DNA of 64,000 bases from Rhodovulum sp. (lineage in GTDB: Bacteria; Pseudomonadota; Alphaproteobacteria; Rhodobacterales; Rhodobacteraceae): contig JACKKC010000006.1 of NCBI GenBank assembly GCA_020637615.1, positions 1 to 64,000 on the forward strand, written 5' to 3'. The stretch's first letter is position 1, and each line of letters opens with the position of its first letter. The position numbers were made by a program, and so were the translations under genes. The notes under the pieces are model-generated. The model saw only the letters and a program-made list of their open reading frames with translations, ran no database searches and had not been told where the DNA came from. Below, piece after piece: positions 33,615-42,989 of the stretch.

Positions 33615-34637
33615 ATGACCCTTCAGGTTGGTGTCATCGGGACCGGGATGATCGGCCAGGACCATATCCGCCGGCTGACCCAGGTACTGTCGGGGGTCGA
33701 GATCGTCGCGGTCAGCGACATCGACCGCGACCGCGCGAAAGCCTCGGCGCCGGGGACGGCGGAGGTCTTCGACACGCCGGAGGCGCTCGTGGCCACGGAC
33801 CGGGTGCAGGCGGTGGTGATCTGCTCCTGGGGCCCCGCCCACGAGGCTCAGCTCCTGGCCTGCATCGCGGCCGGCAAGCCGGTCTTCTGCGAGAAGCCGA
33901 TGGTGACCTCCGAAGCCGCGGCGCTCAAGGTGATGGAGGCGGAGGTCGCCTTCGGCCGGCGGCTCGTGCAGGTCGGCTTCATGCGCCGCTTCGATGCCGA
34001 TTACCGGCGGCTGAAGGCGGTGATCGACGGCGGCTCGCTCGGGGCGCCGCTGCTCTACCACTCGGTGCATCGCAACGCCTCGGTGCCGGAGGGGCTCTAC
34101 ACCTCCGAGATGCCGCTCAACGACACGCTGGTGCATGACGCGGACATCTCCCGCTGGCTGCTCGGCGACGAGGTGACCGGCGTCGAGGTGCGGGTGCCGC
34201 GCCGCTCGACCCGCGGCAAGGATCTGCGCGACCCGGTCTTCGTGCTGCTGCACATGGCCTCCGGCGCGCTGGTCGATGTCGAGATCTCGGTCAACATCGC
34301 CTACGGCTACGACATCCGCGGCGAGGTGAGCTGCGAGGCGGGCATCGCCAGCCTGCCGAACCGCCCGGCGACGGTGGTGAGCGACCGGCACGGCATCCGG
34401 CAGGCGATCCCCGAGGACTGGCGCGAGCGCTTCATCGAGGCCTACGACCAGGAGTTCCGCGAGTGGATCGCCGCCGCCGGGAGCGGCACCGCCACCGGCC
34501 CGAGCACCTGGGACGGCTATGCCGCGACGCTGGTCGCCGATGCCGCGCTGCGCGCCGCCGCGAGCGGCGGGCTCGAGCGGATCGCCATGCGGGAAAAGCC
34601 GGCGCTCTACAGGGCAGCGGCGGCCGAGGCGGCCTGA
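33615..34637 (+). CDS. Gfo/Idh/MocA-family dehydrogenase, inositol-dehydrogenase-like
   Basis: 340 residues: V-G-V-I-G-T-G-M-I-G-Q-D-H Rossmann motif, A-V-S-D-I-D-R-D at the second strand, P-V-F-C-E-K-P-M-V-T, G-F-M-R-R-F-D-A-D-Y and the L-V-H-D-A-D-I-S-R-W-L catalytic segment (about 174-184). This pattern is that of myo-/chiro-inositol dehydrogenases (IolG/Idh). A second inositol-dehydrogenase-like gene in the same island suggests activity on another inositol stereoisomer. Confidence 0.88.
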   Translation: MTLQVGVIGTGMIGQDHIRRLTQVLSGVEIVAVSDIDRDRAKASAPGTAEVFDTPEALVATDRVQAVVICSWGPAHEAQLLACIAAGKPVFCEKPMVTSEAAALKVMEAEVAFGRRLVQVGFMRRFDADYRRLKAVIDGGSLGAPLLYHSVHRNASVPEGLYTSEMPLNDTLVHDADISRWLLGDEVTGVEVRVPRRSTRGKDLRDPVFVLLHMASGALVDVEISVNIAYGYDIRGEVSCEAGIASLPNRPATVVSDRHGIRQAIPEDWRERFIEAYDQEFREWIAAAGSGTATGPSTWDGYAATLVADAALRAAASGGLERIAMREKPALYRAAAAEAA

Positions 34638-34663
34638 CGGCGCATCCGGGGGGAGGACACGCA

Positions 34664-35881
34664 ATGTACAATGGAGAGAAGCGCATCGACCGCCCGCTGC
34701 GCTGGGGCATGGTCGGGGGAGGGCGCACCGGCCAGGTCGGCTACAAGCACCGCACCGGCGCGCTCCGCGACAACACCGCCTATCGGCTGGTCTGCGGCGC
34801 CTTCGACCTCGACGCCGCACGGGGCAGGGACTTCGGCCTGAACCTCGGGGTCGCCGAGGACCGGCTCTATCCCGACTACAAGACGCTGATCGCCGAGGAG
34901 GCGAAGCGCGAGGACGGTGTCGAGGTGGTCACCATCGCCACGCCGAACTTCACCCACTACCAGATCACCAGGGCCTGCCTCGAGGCGGGGCTCCACGTGA
35001 TCTGCGAGAAGCCGCTCTTCTTCACCGTCGCCGAATGCGAGGAGATCGCGGCGCTCGCCGAAGCCAGGGGCCTGATCGTCGGCGTCACCTACGGCTTCAC
35101 CGGCCATCCGCTCGTCCGACAGATGGCGGCGATGGTGAAGAAGGGAATGCTGGGCGAGATCCGCCTCGTCGATCTGCGCTACACCCACGGCTTCAACGCC
35201 GGCGACGATGCCAATGCCTCGGAGGCGCAGCGCTGGCGGACCGATCCCAGGACCTCGGGGCCGACCTTCGTGCTCGGCGACATCGGCACGCACGTCCACT
35301 ATCTCTCCGAGATCGTGCTGCCGCACATGAAGATCGAACGGCTGCTCTGCGACCGCCAGTCCTTCATCCGCTCGCGCGCGCCGCTCGAGGACAACGCCCA
35401 TGTCCTCACCCACTACGACAACGGCGCCGTCGGGCGGCTCTGGGTCTCGTCGGTCGATGCCGGCAACATGGGCAGCCAGCGCTACCGCTTCGTCGGCTCG
35501 AAGGCCGCGGTCGAATGGACCGACTCGCGCCCCGACCAGCTGATCTACGAGGTCCAGGGCGAGCCGGTCCGCATCCTGCACCACGGCATGCCCTATCTCG
35601 AAGCCGAAAGCCTCGACCTGGACCGCATGGGCGCGCTGCACACCGAGGGGCTCGGCGACAGCTGGGCCAACATCTACCTCTGGATCGCCCAGGCGATCGA
35701 CGCGAAGTCCCGCGGCGACGCGGCCTTCCTCGAAACCCACCACTACCCCGGCATCGAGGCCGGTACCGAGGGCGTGCGCTGGCTCGAGGCCTGCGTACGC
35801 TCCGCCGACGCCGGCTCGACCTGGGTCGACTACGACCAAGCCCCCACCAGAACCGAAGCCACCGAGACGCAGGACGCCTGA
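34664..35881 (+). CDS. Gfo/Idh/MocA-family oxidoreductase (about 400-residue subfamily)
   Basis: 405 residues from the ATG at 34664, preceded by GGGGGGAGG. W-G-M-V-G-G-G-R-T-G-Q-V-G-Y-K-H is the dinucleotide-binding motif (G-G-G-x-x-G). H-V-I-C-E-K-P-L-F-F and G-D-I-G-T-H-V-H-Y-L (about 205-214) follow. This longer subfamily often sits in inositol and sugar-derivative operons. It lies 26 bp after the previous dehydrogenase and 3 bp before the next isomerase, so it is cotranscribed. Confidence 0.87.
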   Translation: MYNGEKRIDRPLRWGMVGGGRTGQVGYKHRTGALRDNTAYRLVCGAFDLDAARGRDFGLNLGVAEDRLYPDYKTLIAEEAKREDGVEVVTIATPNFTHYQITRACLEAGLHVICEKPLFFTVAECEEIAALAEARGLIVGVTYGFTGHPLVRQMAAMVKKGMLGEIRLVDLRYTHGFNAGDDANASEAQRWRTDPRTSGPTFVLGDIGTHVHYLSEIVLPHMKIERLLCDRQSFIRSRAPLEDNAHVLTHYDNGAVGRLWVSSVDAGNMGSQRYRFVGSKAAVEWTDSRPDQLIYEVQGEPVRILHHGMPYLEAESLDLDRMGALHTEGLGDSWANIYLWIAQAIDAKSRGDAAFLETHHYPGIEAGTEGVRWLEACVRSADAGSTWVDYDQAPTRTEATETQDA

Positions 35882-35884
35882 ACC

Positions 35885-36826
35885 ATGAGACTTTCCATCT
35901 GCACCGACGTGATGGGTGACCTCGCCTTTGCCGACATGCTCGACAAATGCGTCAAGCTCGGCGTCGAGGGCATCGAGATGACCGGCGGCGGCTGGTCCAA
36001 GGGCCCGCATTTCCGCGCCGACGCGCTGCTCGCCGACAAGGGCCGGCTCAAGGCGGCGCTAAAGGAGATCGAGACCCGCGGTCTCGAGATCGCCGCGCTC
36101 AACTGCTCCGCCAACCCGCTCGATCCCGGCCCGATGGGCGCGCGCCACCGCAAGGAGATGGAGGAGACGGTGCGTCTGGCCGGCGAGATCGGCGTCAAGA
36201 CCGTCGTCACCATGTCCGGCCTGCCACCGGCCGCCCCCGGCGACATGGTCCCGAACTGGCTCGTCTACACCAAGAGCTGGCCCGACGAGATGCCCGAGCG
36301 CGACCGCTACCAGTGGGAGGATTGCGCCTTCCCCTTCTGGGAGAAGATGGTGCGGCTCGCCGACGAGGTCGGCGTCGAGAAATTCGCGCTCGAGAACTTC
36401 TCGGCGATGCTGGTCTGGAACCCCGAGACGCTCTTCCGGCTGCGCAACGCCGTCAGCGACAAGATCGGCATGAACCTCGACCCCAGCCACCTGATCTGGA
36501 TGGGCGCGGACCCGATCGCCTCGGCGCGCGCGCTGGGCCCGGCGATCCACCATTGCCACGGCAAGGATACCCGCATCGAGCGCGGCCGGGCGGATGTGGA
36601 CGGACTCCTCGAATTGCGGGAGGTCACCGATGTCGCCAACCGCACCTGGAACTATGTCGCCGTCGGGGCAGGCCGCGACCTGCAATGGTGGAAAGAATTC
36701 TTCTCGGTGGTCCGCATGATGGGCTACAACGGCTGGGTCAGCCTCGAGATGGAAGACTTCACCATGTCGACCGAGGCCGGCATCCAGTCGTCGATCGACG
36801 CGCTGCAGGCCACGATCAGCCGCTAG
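35885..36826 (+). CDS. Sugar phosphate isomerase/epimerase (TIM barrel)
   Basis: 313 residues. M-R-L-S-I-C-T-D-V-M-G, G-I-E-M-T-G-G-G-W-S-K-G-P-H, A-L-N-C-S-A-N-P-L-D-P-G, F-A-L-E-N-F, N-L-D-P-S-H-L-I-W-M-G and H-C-H-G-K-D-T-R-I-E define a subfamily. The disrupted gene at 24564-25513 is its paralogue, which allowed the frameshifts there to be recognised. Probably acts on a keto-inositol or keto-sugar intermediate made by the adjacent dehydrogenases. Confidence 0.88.
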   Translation: MRLSICTDVMGDLAFADMLDKCVKLGVEGIEMTGGGWSKGPHFRADALLADKGRLKAALKEIETRGLEIAALNCSANPLDPGPMGARHRKEMEETVRLAGEIGVKTVVTMSGLPPAAPGDMVPNWLVYTKSWPDEMPERDRYQWEDCAFPFWEKMVRLADEVGVEKFALENFSAMLVWNPETLFRLRNAVSDKIGMNLDPSHLIWMGADPIASARALGPAIHHCHGKDTRIERGRADVDGLLELREVTDVANRTWNYVAVGAGRDLQWWKEFFSVVRMMGYNGWVSLEMEDFTMSTEAGIQSSIDALQATISR

Positions 36827-36835
36827 GGGCCGGGT

Positions 36836-37120
36836 GTGTACAAGTTCATCATCACCATCGAGCTCGAGCCGGGGACGCGGGACCAGATCCTCGCCCGCGC
36901 CCCGGCGGCACAGGCCGCCGCGCGCGCCGAGCCGGGGTGTCTGGCCTATGACTTCTTCACCTGCACCGACGATCCCGACCGCCTGGTCTTCGTCGAGGCA
37001 TGGGCCTCGAAGGCGGCGCACGAGGCGCATCTGGAGCAGGAGCATACCAAGGCGTGGATCGCCTTCCACGAACCGAAACACCGCAGCTTCCTCTTCGAGA
37101 CGATCAATGCTTGCGCTTGA
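36836..37120 (+). CDS. Antibiotic biosynthesis monooxygenase (ABM) domain protein
   Basis: 94 residues from a GTG at 36836 (M-Y-K-F-I-I-T-I-E-L). The ABM dimeric ferredoxin-like fold (YgiN-like) is suggested by E-P-G-C-L-A-Y-D-F-F-T-C-T-D-D-P, F-V-E-A-W-A-S and A-H-E-A-H-L-E-Q-E-H-T-K. It sits in the middle of the sugar operon and overlaps the next isomerase gene by 14 bp, so it is translationally coupled. Members include quinol monooxygenases and non-catalytic small proteins; its role here is not known. Confidence 0.82.
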   Translation: MYKFIITIELEPGTRDQILARAPAAQAAARAEPGCLAYDFFTCTDDPDRLVFVEAWASKAAHEAHLEQEHTKAWIAFHEPKHRSFLFETINACA

Positions 37121-38048
37121 CGCCCTTCCCGTCACCCTCGCCTGCGCCCCCTGCTGCTGGGGCGTCGACGACGTGCGGAATCCGCACCTGCCGCCCTGGG
37201 AGCGCGTGCTCGACGAGGCCGCCGCGGCAGGCTTCGGCGGTCTCGAGCTCGGGCCCTACGGCTACATGCCACTCGACGTGGGTCGCCTCGGTGCCGCCCT
37301 CGACGCCCGGGGGCTACGCATCGTCGCCGGCACGATCTTCGACGACCTGGTGCGTCCGGAAAACCGCGAGCGGTTGCTGCAGCAGACCGACGCGATCTGC
37401 GCCTTCGTCACCGCCCTGGCGCCGCCGCGCAATCTCCCGGGCCAGCGCTACCCGGCGCCCTATCTCACGGTGATGGACTGGGGCCATGACGAGCGCGACT
37501 ACGCCGCCGGGCACCCGGACCGCGCCCCGCGCCTCGACGCCGATGCCTGGGACGGCATGGTCGCGAACATCCGCGCCATCGCCGCGCGGGCACGGGACCG
37601 CTACGGCGTGCGTGCCGTCATCCACCCGCATGCGGGCGGCTATATCGAATTCGCCGACGAGCTCGACCGGATCGCCGGCGACCTCGCGCCCGACCTCGCC
37701 GGCCTCTGCCTCGATACCGGCCACCTGGACTATGCCGGCATGGACCCGGTCGCGGCCATCCGGGCCTGTGCCGACCGGCTCGACTACATTCATTTCAAGG
37801 ACATCGACGCCGGCGTCCATGCCGACGTCATGGCCCGCCGCATCCGCTTCTTCGATGCCTGCGCCGAGGGCGTCATGTGCCCGATCGGCCGCGGACGCAT
37901 CGACTATCCCGCCATCCACCGGCTCCTCCGCGAGATCGGCTACGGCGGCTACATCACCATCGAGCAGGAACGGGACCCGCGCAGCGTCGGCGGGTCGTTC
38001 GCGGATCTCACCGCGAGCCGCAATTTCCTGCGCGAGCAGGGTTTCTGA
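37107..38048 (+). CDS. Sugar phosphate isomerase/epimerase, IolE-like (TIM barrel)
   Basis: 313 residues. I chose the ATG at 37107 (M-L-A-L-D-A-L-P-V-T-L-A-C-A-P-C-C-W-G-V-D-D) inside the ABM gene end. H-P-H-A-G-G-Y-I-E-F, L-C-L-D-T-G-H-L-D-Y-A-G-M-D-P, I-H-F-K-D-I-D and C-P-I-G-R-G-R-I-D-Y-P resemble inosose dehydratase and related barrels. The stop is directly followed by iolC. A second dehydratase for another keto-inositol is possible. Confidence 0.85.
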   Translation: MLALDALPVTLACAPCCWGVDDVRNPHLPPWERVLDEAAAAGFGGLELGPYGYMPLDVGRLGAALDARGLRIVAGTIFDDLVRPENRERLLQQTDAICAFVTALAPPRNLPGQRYPAPYLTVMDWGHDERDYAAGHPDRAPRLDADAWDGMVANIRAIAARARDRYGVRAVIHPHAGGYIEFADELDRIAGDLAPDLAGLCLDTGHLDYAGMDPVAAIRACADRLDYIHFKDIDAGVHADVMARRIRFFDACAEGVMCPIGRGRIDYPAIHRLLREIGYGGYITIEQERDPRSVGGSFADLTASRNFLREQGF

Positions 38049-38061
38049 GATGGGGACGGAG

Positions 38062-39987
38062 ATGACGAAGACACTCGACCTGATCACGATCGGCCGTTCG
38101 TCGGTGGACCTTTACGGGGACCAGATCGGGGGGCGCCTGGAGGATATGGGGAGCTTCTCGAAATACATCGGGGGCTCGCCGACCAACATCGCCTGCGGCA
38201 CCGCGCGGCTGGGGCTGAAGAGCGCGGTGATCACCGGGGTGGGCGACGAGCACATGGGCCGCTTCATCCTCGAACAGCTGGCGCGCGAGGGCGTCGATAC
38301 CCGCGGCGTGAAGGTCGATCCCGAGCGGCTGACGGCGCTGGTGATCCTCGGCATCCGCGACGACGAGCGGTTCCCGCTGATCTTCTACCGCGAGAACTGC
38401 GCCGACATGGGGCTGACGGAAGGAGACATCGACGAGGGTTTCATCGCCGAGGCCCGCGCGGTGCTGGCGACCGGGACGCATCTCAGCCACCCGCAGACCG
38501 AGGCGGCGGTGATCAAGGCGCTGGAGCTCGCGCGGCGGCACGGGGCGCAGACGGCGCTCGACATCGACTACCGCCCGAACCTCTGGGGCGTGGCCTCCCA
38601 CGGCGAGGGCGAGAGCCGCTTCGTGGAGAGCGAGGCGGTGACGCGCAAGCTGCAATCCACCCTGCACCTCTTCGACCTGATCGTCGGCACCGAGGAGGAG
38701 TTCCATATCGCCGGCGGCTCGACCGACACCCTTGAAGCGCTCAGGGCGGTGCGCGCGGTCTCCGATGCCACGCTGGTCTGCAAGCGCGGCGCCAAGGGGG
38801 CCGTGGCCTTCGAAGGCGCGATCCCCGCGAGCCTCGACGACGGCCAGACCGGGCCGGGCTTCCCGATCGAGGTCTTCAACGTGCTCGGGGCCGGCGACGG
38901 CTTCTTCTCCGGGCTGCTGCGCGGCTGGCTCACGGGGCAGGACTGGCCGACGAGCCTCGAGTTCGCCAATGCCTGCGGCGCCTTCGCGGTGTCGCGCCAC
39001 GGCTGCACCCCGGCCTATCCGTCGCTGACCGAGCTCGACTTCTTCCTCGGCCGCGGCGTGGTGCGGCCGGATCTGCGCAACGACGCGGCGCTCGAACAGG
39101 TGCACTGGGCCACCAACCGCGGCCGCGAGCACGGCGGCGACTGGTCCGAGATGCGGGTCTTCGCCTTCGACCACCGCCTGCAGCTCGAGGAGATGGAGGG
39201 CGCCAGCCCTGCGAAGATCGGCGCCTTCAAGGCGCTCTGCCTCCGGGCCGCGCTCGATGTGGCGGACGGCCGCGCCGGCTACGGCATCCTCTGCGACAAC
39301 CGGCTGGGACGCGAGGCGCTGCAAGCGGCCTCCGGCTCCGGCCTCTGGATCGGGCGGCCCTGCGAATGGCCGGGATCGCGGCCGCTGGCGCTGGAGCCCG
39401 AGCTCGGCAGCGACTACGGCGGGCTCCACGAATGGGCCCGGGAGGACGTGGTCAAGGTGCTCTGCTTCTGCCATCCCGACGACGCGCCCGACCTGCGCGC
39501 CGAGCAGGAGGCGACGGTGAAGCGGCTCTGGGAGGCCTCCCGGCGCAACCGGCTGGAGTTCCTGCTGGAGATCATCCCCTCCAAGGTCGGCCCGGTCGAC
39601 GACGCGACCACCGCGACGCTGATCCGCCAGTTCTACGAGGCCGGGGTCTTCCCCGACTGGTGGAAGCTCGAGCCGATGAAATCGCGGGCGGCCTGGGGAT
39701 CGGCCATCGCCGCGATCGAGGAGAACGACGCCCATACCCGCGGCATCGTGGTGCTCGGTCTCGACGCGCCGGAGGCGGAGCTCGGGCTGAGCTTCGAGAC
39801 CGCGGCGGGGTTCGATCTGGTGAAGGGCTTCGCGGTGGGGCGGACGATCTTCGGCGACGTGGCACGGGCCTGGATGACCGGGGGCATGGATGACGCGGCG
39901 GCCGTCGCGGAGATGGCCCGGCGCTATGCCCGGCTCTGCGAGATCTGGGACAGGGCGCGGGCCGCGGCGCGGGAGGCAGTGGCGTGA
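38062..39987 (+). CDS. iolC: 5-dehydro-2-deoxygluconokinase fused to DUF2090 domain
   Basis: 641 residues. The ATG at 38062 has GGGGACGGA upstream; an in-frame ATG at 38050 is possible. The N-terminal half (to about 330) is a PfkB kinase: T-I-G-R-S-S-V-D-L-Y, G-G-S-P-T-N-I-A-C-G and the catalytic N-V-L-G-A-G-D-G-F-F-S-G (about 275-286). The C-terminal half (about 345-640) is a DUF2090 barrel beginning M-R-V-F-A-F-D-H-R. It phosphorylates 2-deoxy-5-keto-gluconate; the fused domain is thought to supply the aldolase step done by IolJ in Bacillus. No separate iolJ-like aldolase occurs in this window, which fits. Confidence 0.94.
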   Translation: MTKTLDLITIGRSSVDLYGDQIGGRLEDMGSFSKYIGGSPTNIACGTARLGLKSAVITGVGDEHMGRFILEQLAREGVDTRGVKVDPERLTALVILGIRDDERFPLIFYRENCADMGLTEGDIDEGFIAEARAVLATGTHLSHPQTEAAVIKALELARRHGAQTALDIDYRPNLWGVASHGEGESRFVESEAVTRKLQSTLHLFDLIVGTEEEFHIAGGSTDTLEALRAVRAVSDATLVCKRGAKGAVAFEGAIPASLDDGQTGPGFPIEVFNVLGAGDGFFSGLLRGWLTGQDWPTSLEFANACGAFAVSRHGCTPAYPSLTELDFFLGRGVVRPDLRNDAALEQVHWATNRGREHGGDWSEMRVFAFDHRLQLEEMEGASPAKIGAFKALCLRAALDVADGRAGYGILCDNRLGREALQAASGSGLWIGRPCEWPGSRPLALEPELGSDYGGLHEWAREDVVKVLCFCHPDDAPDLRAEQEATVKRLWEASRRNRLEFLLEIIPSKVGPVDDATTATLIRQFYEAGVFPDWWKLEPMKSRAAWGSAIAAIEENDAHTRGIVVLGLDAPEAELGLSFETAAGFDLVKGFAVGRTIFGDVARAWMTGGMDDAAAVAEMARRYARLCEIWDRARAAAREAVA

Positions 39988-40013
39988 AGGACGACAAGAG
40001 GGGAGGCGGGCCG

Positions 40014-41849
40014 ATGGGCAACACCGTTCGACTGACGGCGGCGCAGGCGATGATGCGCTGGCTGAGCGTGCAGACGACCGAGGAGGGGGGCCGCTTCATC
40101 GAAGGGGTCTGGGCGATCTTCGGGCATGGCAATGTCGCCGGCGTCGGCGAGGCGCTGCACGGCATCGGCGATGCGCTGCCCACCTGGCGCGGCCAGAACG
40201 AGCAGACCATGGCGCATGCGGCGATCGCCTATGCCAAGACCATGCGGCGCCGCCGCGCCCATGCGGTGACCTCCTCGATCGGGCCGGGCTCGACCAACAT
40301 GGTCACCGCCGCGGCGCTCGCCCATGTCAACCGGCTGCCGGTGCTCTTCATCTGCGGCGACGTCTTCGCCAGCCGCCGGCCCGACCCGGTGCTGCAGCAG
40401 ATCGAGGATTTCGACGACGGCACGGTCTCGGCCAACGACGCCTTCCGCCCGGTCACCCGCTATTTCGACCGCATCACCCGGCCCGAGCACCTGCTGACCG
40501 CGCTGCCGCGCGCGCTCCGCACCATGACCGACCCCGCCGATTGCGGCCCGGTCTGCCTCGCCTTCTGCCAGGACGTGCAGGCGGAGGCCTTCGACTATCC
40601 TGAGAGCTTCTTCGAGCCGCGGATCTGGCGCATCCGCCGGCCCGAGCCCGATCCGGTCGAGGTCGAGGCCGTCGTCGCGGCGATCGGGGCCGCCAGGGCG
40701 CCGGTGATCGTCGCCGGCGGCGGCGTGCTCTACGCGGGCGCCGAAGAGCTGCTCGCGGATTTCGCCGAGCGGCGCAACATCCCGATCGTGGAGACCCAGG
40801 CCGGCAAGGGCGCGACCTCCTGGGAGCATCCGATGAACTTCGGCTCGCCCGGCGTCACCGGCTCGGCCTGCGGCAACGCCGCCTGCGAGGCGGCAGATCT
40901 GGTGATCGGCGTCGGCACCCGGTTCCAGGACTTCACCACCGGCTCCTGGACGGTCTTCGCCAACCCCGACCGCCGGCTGGTCTCGATCAACGTCCACGGC
41001 TACGACGCGCTCAAGCACGGCGCCATCGGCGTGGTCGGCGACGCGAAGGTGACGCTGGAGCGGATCGACGCGGCGCTCGGCGAGACCCGCTTCGGCGCGG
41101 CGGACGCGCAGTCCCGCATCGACTGGCATGCGGCGGTCGGGAAGGTCACCGCGGCGCCGCAGGCGGACGCCAACAAGCTCCCCTCCGACGCCCAGGTGAT
41201 CGGCGCGGTGCAGCGGGTGGCGACCAGGGACACCGTGGCGATGTGCGCCGCCGGCACCATGCCCGGCGCGCTGCAGGTGCTCTGGCAGGCGGCCAGGGGC
41301 GGCTACCACATGGAATACGGCTATTCCTGCATGGGCTACGAGGTGGCCGGCGCCATGGGGATCGCGCTCGCCGATCCCTCGAAGGAGGTGATCTGCTTCG
41401 TCGGCGACGGCTCCTACATGATGGCCAATTCCGAGCTCGCCACCGCCGTGATGCGGCGGGTGCCCTTCACCATCGTGCTGACCGACAACCGCGGCTACGG
41501 CTGTATCAACCGGCTTCAGATCGAATGCGGCGGCGCCGAGTTCAACAACATGTACAAGGACAGCCGCGTCGAGACCCAGCCCGAGATCGATTTTGTCGCG
41601 CATGCGGCCTCGATGGGCGCCCATGCCGAGAAGGCGGCGGATATCGCCGATCTCGAGGCGAAGATCGTCGCCGCCCGCGGCCGCGCCGTCCCCAGCGTCA
41701 TCGTCATCGACACCGAGGCCGTCTCCGGCACCGGCGCCGGCGGCCATTGGTGGGACGTGGCGGTGCCGCAGACCGGCGGCCCCGAGCGGCTGGAGCAGGC
41801 CCGCGAGCGCTACAACGCCAATGCGGCGCTGCAGCGCGTGGCCGATTGA
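40014..41849 (+). CDS. iolD: 3D-(3,5/4)-trihydroxycyclohexane-1,2-dione hydrolase
   Basis: 611 residues, ThDP-dependent enzyme of normal IolD length. The ATG at 40014 follows GGGGAGGC; a GTG at 39984 would add ten residues. N-terminal Pyr domain with G-Q-N-E-Q-T-M-A-H-A-A (catalytic Glu) and S-S-I-G-P-G-S-T-N-M; central domain; C-terminal PP domain with G-D-G-S-Y-M-M-A-N-S-E (ThDP/Mg motif) and N-R-G-Y-G-C-I-N. It opens the inositol ring to 5-deoxyglucuronate. Confidence 0.96.
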   Translation: MGNTVRLTAAQAMMRWLSVQTTEEGGRFIEGVWAIFGHGNVAGVGEALHGIGDALPTWRGQNEQTMAHAAIAYAKTMRRRRAHAVTSSIGPGSTNMVTAAALAHVNRLPVLFICGDVFASRRPDPVLQQIEDFDDGTVSANDAFRPVTRYFDRITRPEHLLTALPRALRTMTDPADCGPVCLAFCQDVQAEAFDYPESFFEPRIWRIRRPEPDPVEVEAVVAAIGAARAPVIVAGGGVLYAGAEELLADFAERRNIPIVETQAGKGATSWEHPMNFGSPGVTGSACGNAACEAADLVIGVGTRFQDFTTGSWTVFANPDRRLVSINVHGYDALKHGAIGVVGDAKVTLERIDAALGETRFGAADAQSRIDWHAAVGKVTAAPQADANKLPSDAQVIGAVQRVATRDTVAMCAAGTMPGALQVLWQAARGGYHMEYGYSCMGYEVAGAMGIALADPSKEVICFVGDGSYMMANSELATAVMRRVPFTIVLTDNRGYGCINRLQIECGGAEFNNMYKDSRVETQPEIDFVAHAASMGAHAEKAADIADLEAKIVAARGRAVPSVIVIDTEAVSGTGAGGHWWDVAVPQTGGPERLEQARERYNANAALQRVAD

Positions 41850-41860
41850 GGGTCGGGGCG

Positions 41861-42772
41861 ATGATCCTCTACGGCACCAATCCCATCGCCTGGTCGAACG
41901 ACGACGACTGGAGCCTCGGCGACCACCTCAGCCTCGAGGATTGCCTCGAGGATTGCCGCAGGATCGGCTTCGACGGCATCGAGAAGGGCCACAAGATGCC
42001 CGACGAGGGCACGGCGCTCCGGCGCAAGCTCGCCGAATACGGGCTGCGCTTCACCGCCGGCTGGCATTCGACCAACATCCTCGTCAACGACATCGAGACC
42101 GAGAAGGCGGCGCTCCAGGCCTGGATCGACTTCACCAGGGCCGCCGGCGGCGACCACATCAACGCCTGCGAATGCTCGAACGCGGTGCATGGCAACGACG
42201 CCGTCGCCGTGAACGACCGCCCCGTCATGTCCGACGCGGAATGGGAGCGCTTCTCGACGGGCTACGAGGAGCTTTCCCGCTTCGCCGCCGGGCAGGGCGT
42301 GACGATGGGCTACCACCACCACATGGGCACGATCATCGAATCGGGCGAGGACATCGACCGCTTCATGGCGATGGCGGGCCCCCATAGCCGCCTGCTGCTC
42401 GACACCGGCCACGCCCATTTCGGCGGCGCGGACCCGGCCGCGCTCGCGCGCAAGTACATGGACCGGGTCACCCATATCCATGCCAAGAACATCCGCCCCG
42501 ACATCATGGCGGCGGTGCGCGCGCAGAACCTCTCCTTCCTCGAGGGGGTGCGCCGCGGCGCCTTCACCGTGCCGGGCGACCCGGAGGGCTGCGTCGCCTT
42601 CGAGCCGGTGCTCGAGATCGCCGCCGCCCACGGCTATTCGGGCTGGCTGGTGATCGAGGCCGAGCAGGACAGCGCGGTGCGCAACCCCTTCCAGTACCAG
42701 GACATGGGGCTCAGGGCGCTGCGCGCCATGGCGCGGGCGGCCGGTCTCGACAGCGCCGCCGCTCCCGCCTGA
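41861..42772 (+). CDS. iolE: Inosose dehydratase
   Basis: 303 residues from the ATG at 41861. Starts with the IolE signature I-L-Y-G-T-N-P-I-A-W-S-N-D-D-D and contains G-I-E-K-G-H-K-M-P, Y-H-H-H-M-G-T, L-L-D-T-G-H-A-H-F-G-G-A-D-P and H-I-H-A-K-N-I-R. A TIM barrel that dehydrates 2-keto-myo-inositol. 11 bp after iolD. Confidence 0.96.
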   Translation: MILYGTNPIAWSNDDDWSLGDHLSLEDCLEDCRRIGFDGIEKGHKMPDEGTALRRKLAEYGLRFTAGWHSTNILVNDIETEKAALQAWIDFTRAAGGDHINACECSNAVHGNDAVAVNDRPVMSDAEWERFSTGYEELSRFAAGQGVTMGYHHHMGTIIESGEDIDRFMAMAGPHSRLLLDTGHAHFGGADPAALARKYMDRVTHIHAKNIRPDIMAAVRAQNLSFLEGVRRGAFTVPGDPEGCVAFEPVLEIAAAHGYSGWLVIEAEQDSAVRNPFQYQDMGLRALRAMARAAGLDSAAAPA

Positions 42773-42785
42773 GCGAGGGAGGCCG

Positions 42786-42989
42786 ATGTTCGACTTCAGC
42801 CATCCGTTCTTCCGCCCGCTCTGGCGCCGCATCCTGATCGTGGCGGTTGCCCTGGGCTGGGCGCTCTTCGAGGCCGTGACCGGCAATCCGGCCTGGGCGG
42901 TCGTCTTCGGCGCCCTGGGCGCCGTGGCGCTCTGGGGCCTGCTGGTCGCCTACGACCGCCGTCAATCCGCGAAGGAGGACCGAGAATGA
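42786..42989 (+). CDS. Small membrane protein (DUF3329-like)
   Basis: 67 residues: M-F-D-F-S-H-P-F-F-R-P-L-W-R-R, two hydrophobic helices (about 16-52) and a charged tail. AGGGAGG precedes the ATG. It overlaps iolB by 4 bp, so it is expressed with the operon. DUF3329 proteins start the same way; function unknown and not a known part of the inositol pathway. Confidence 0.8.
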   Translation: MFDFSHPFFRPLWRRILIVAVALGWALFEAVTGNPAWAVVFGALGAVALWGLLVAYDRRQSAKEDRE

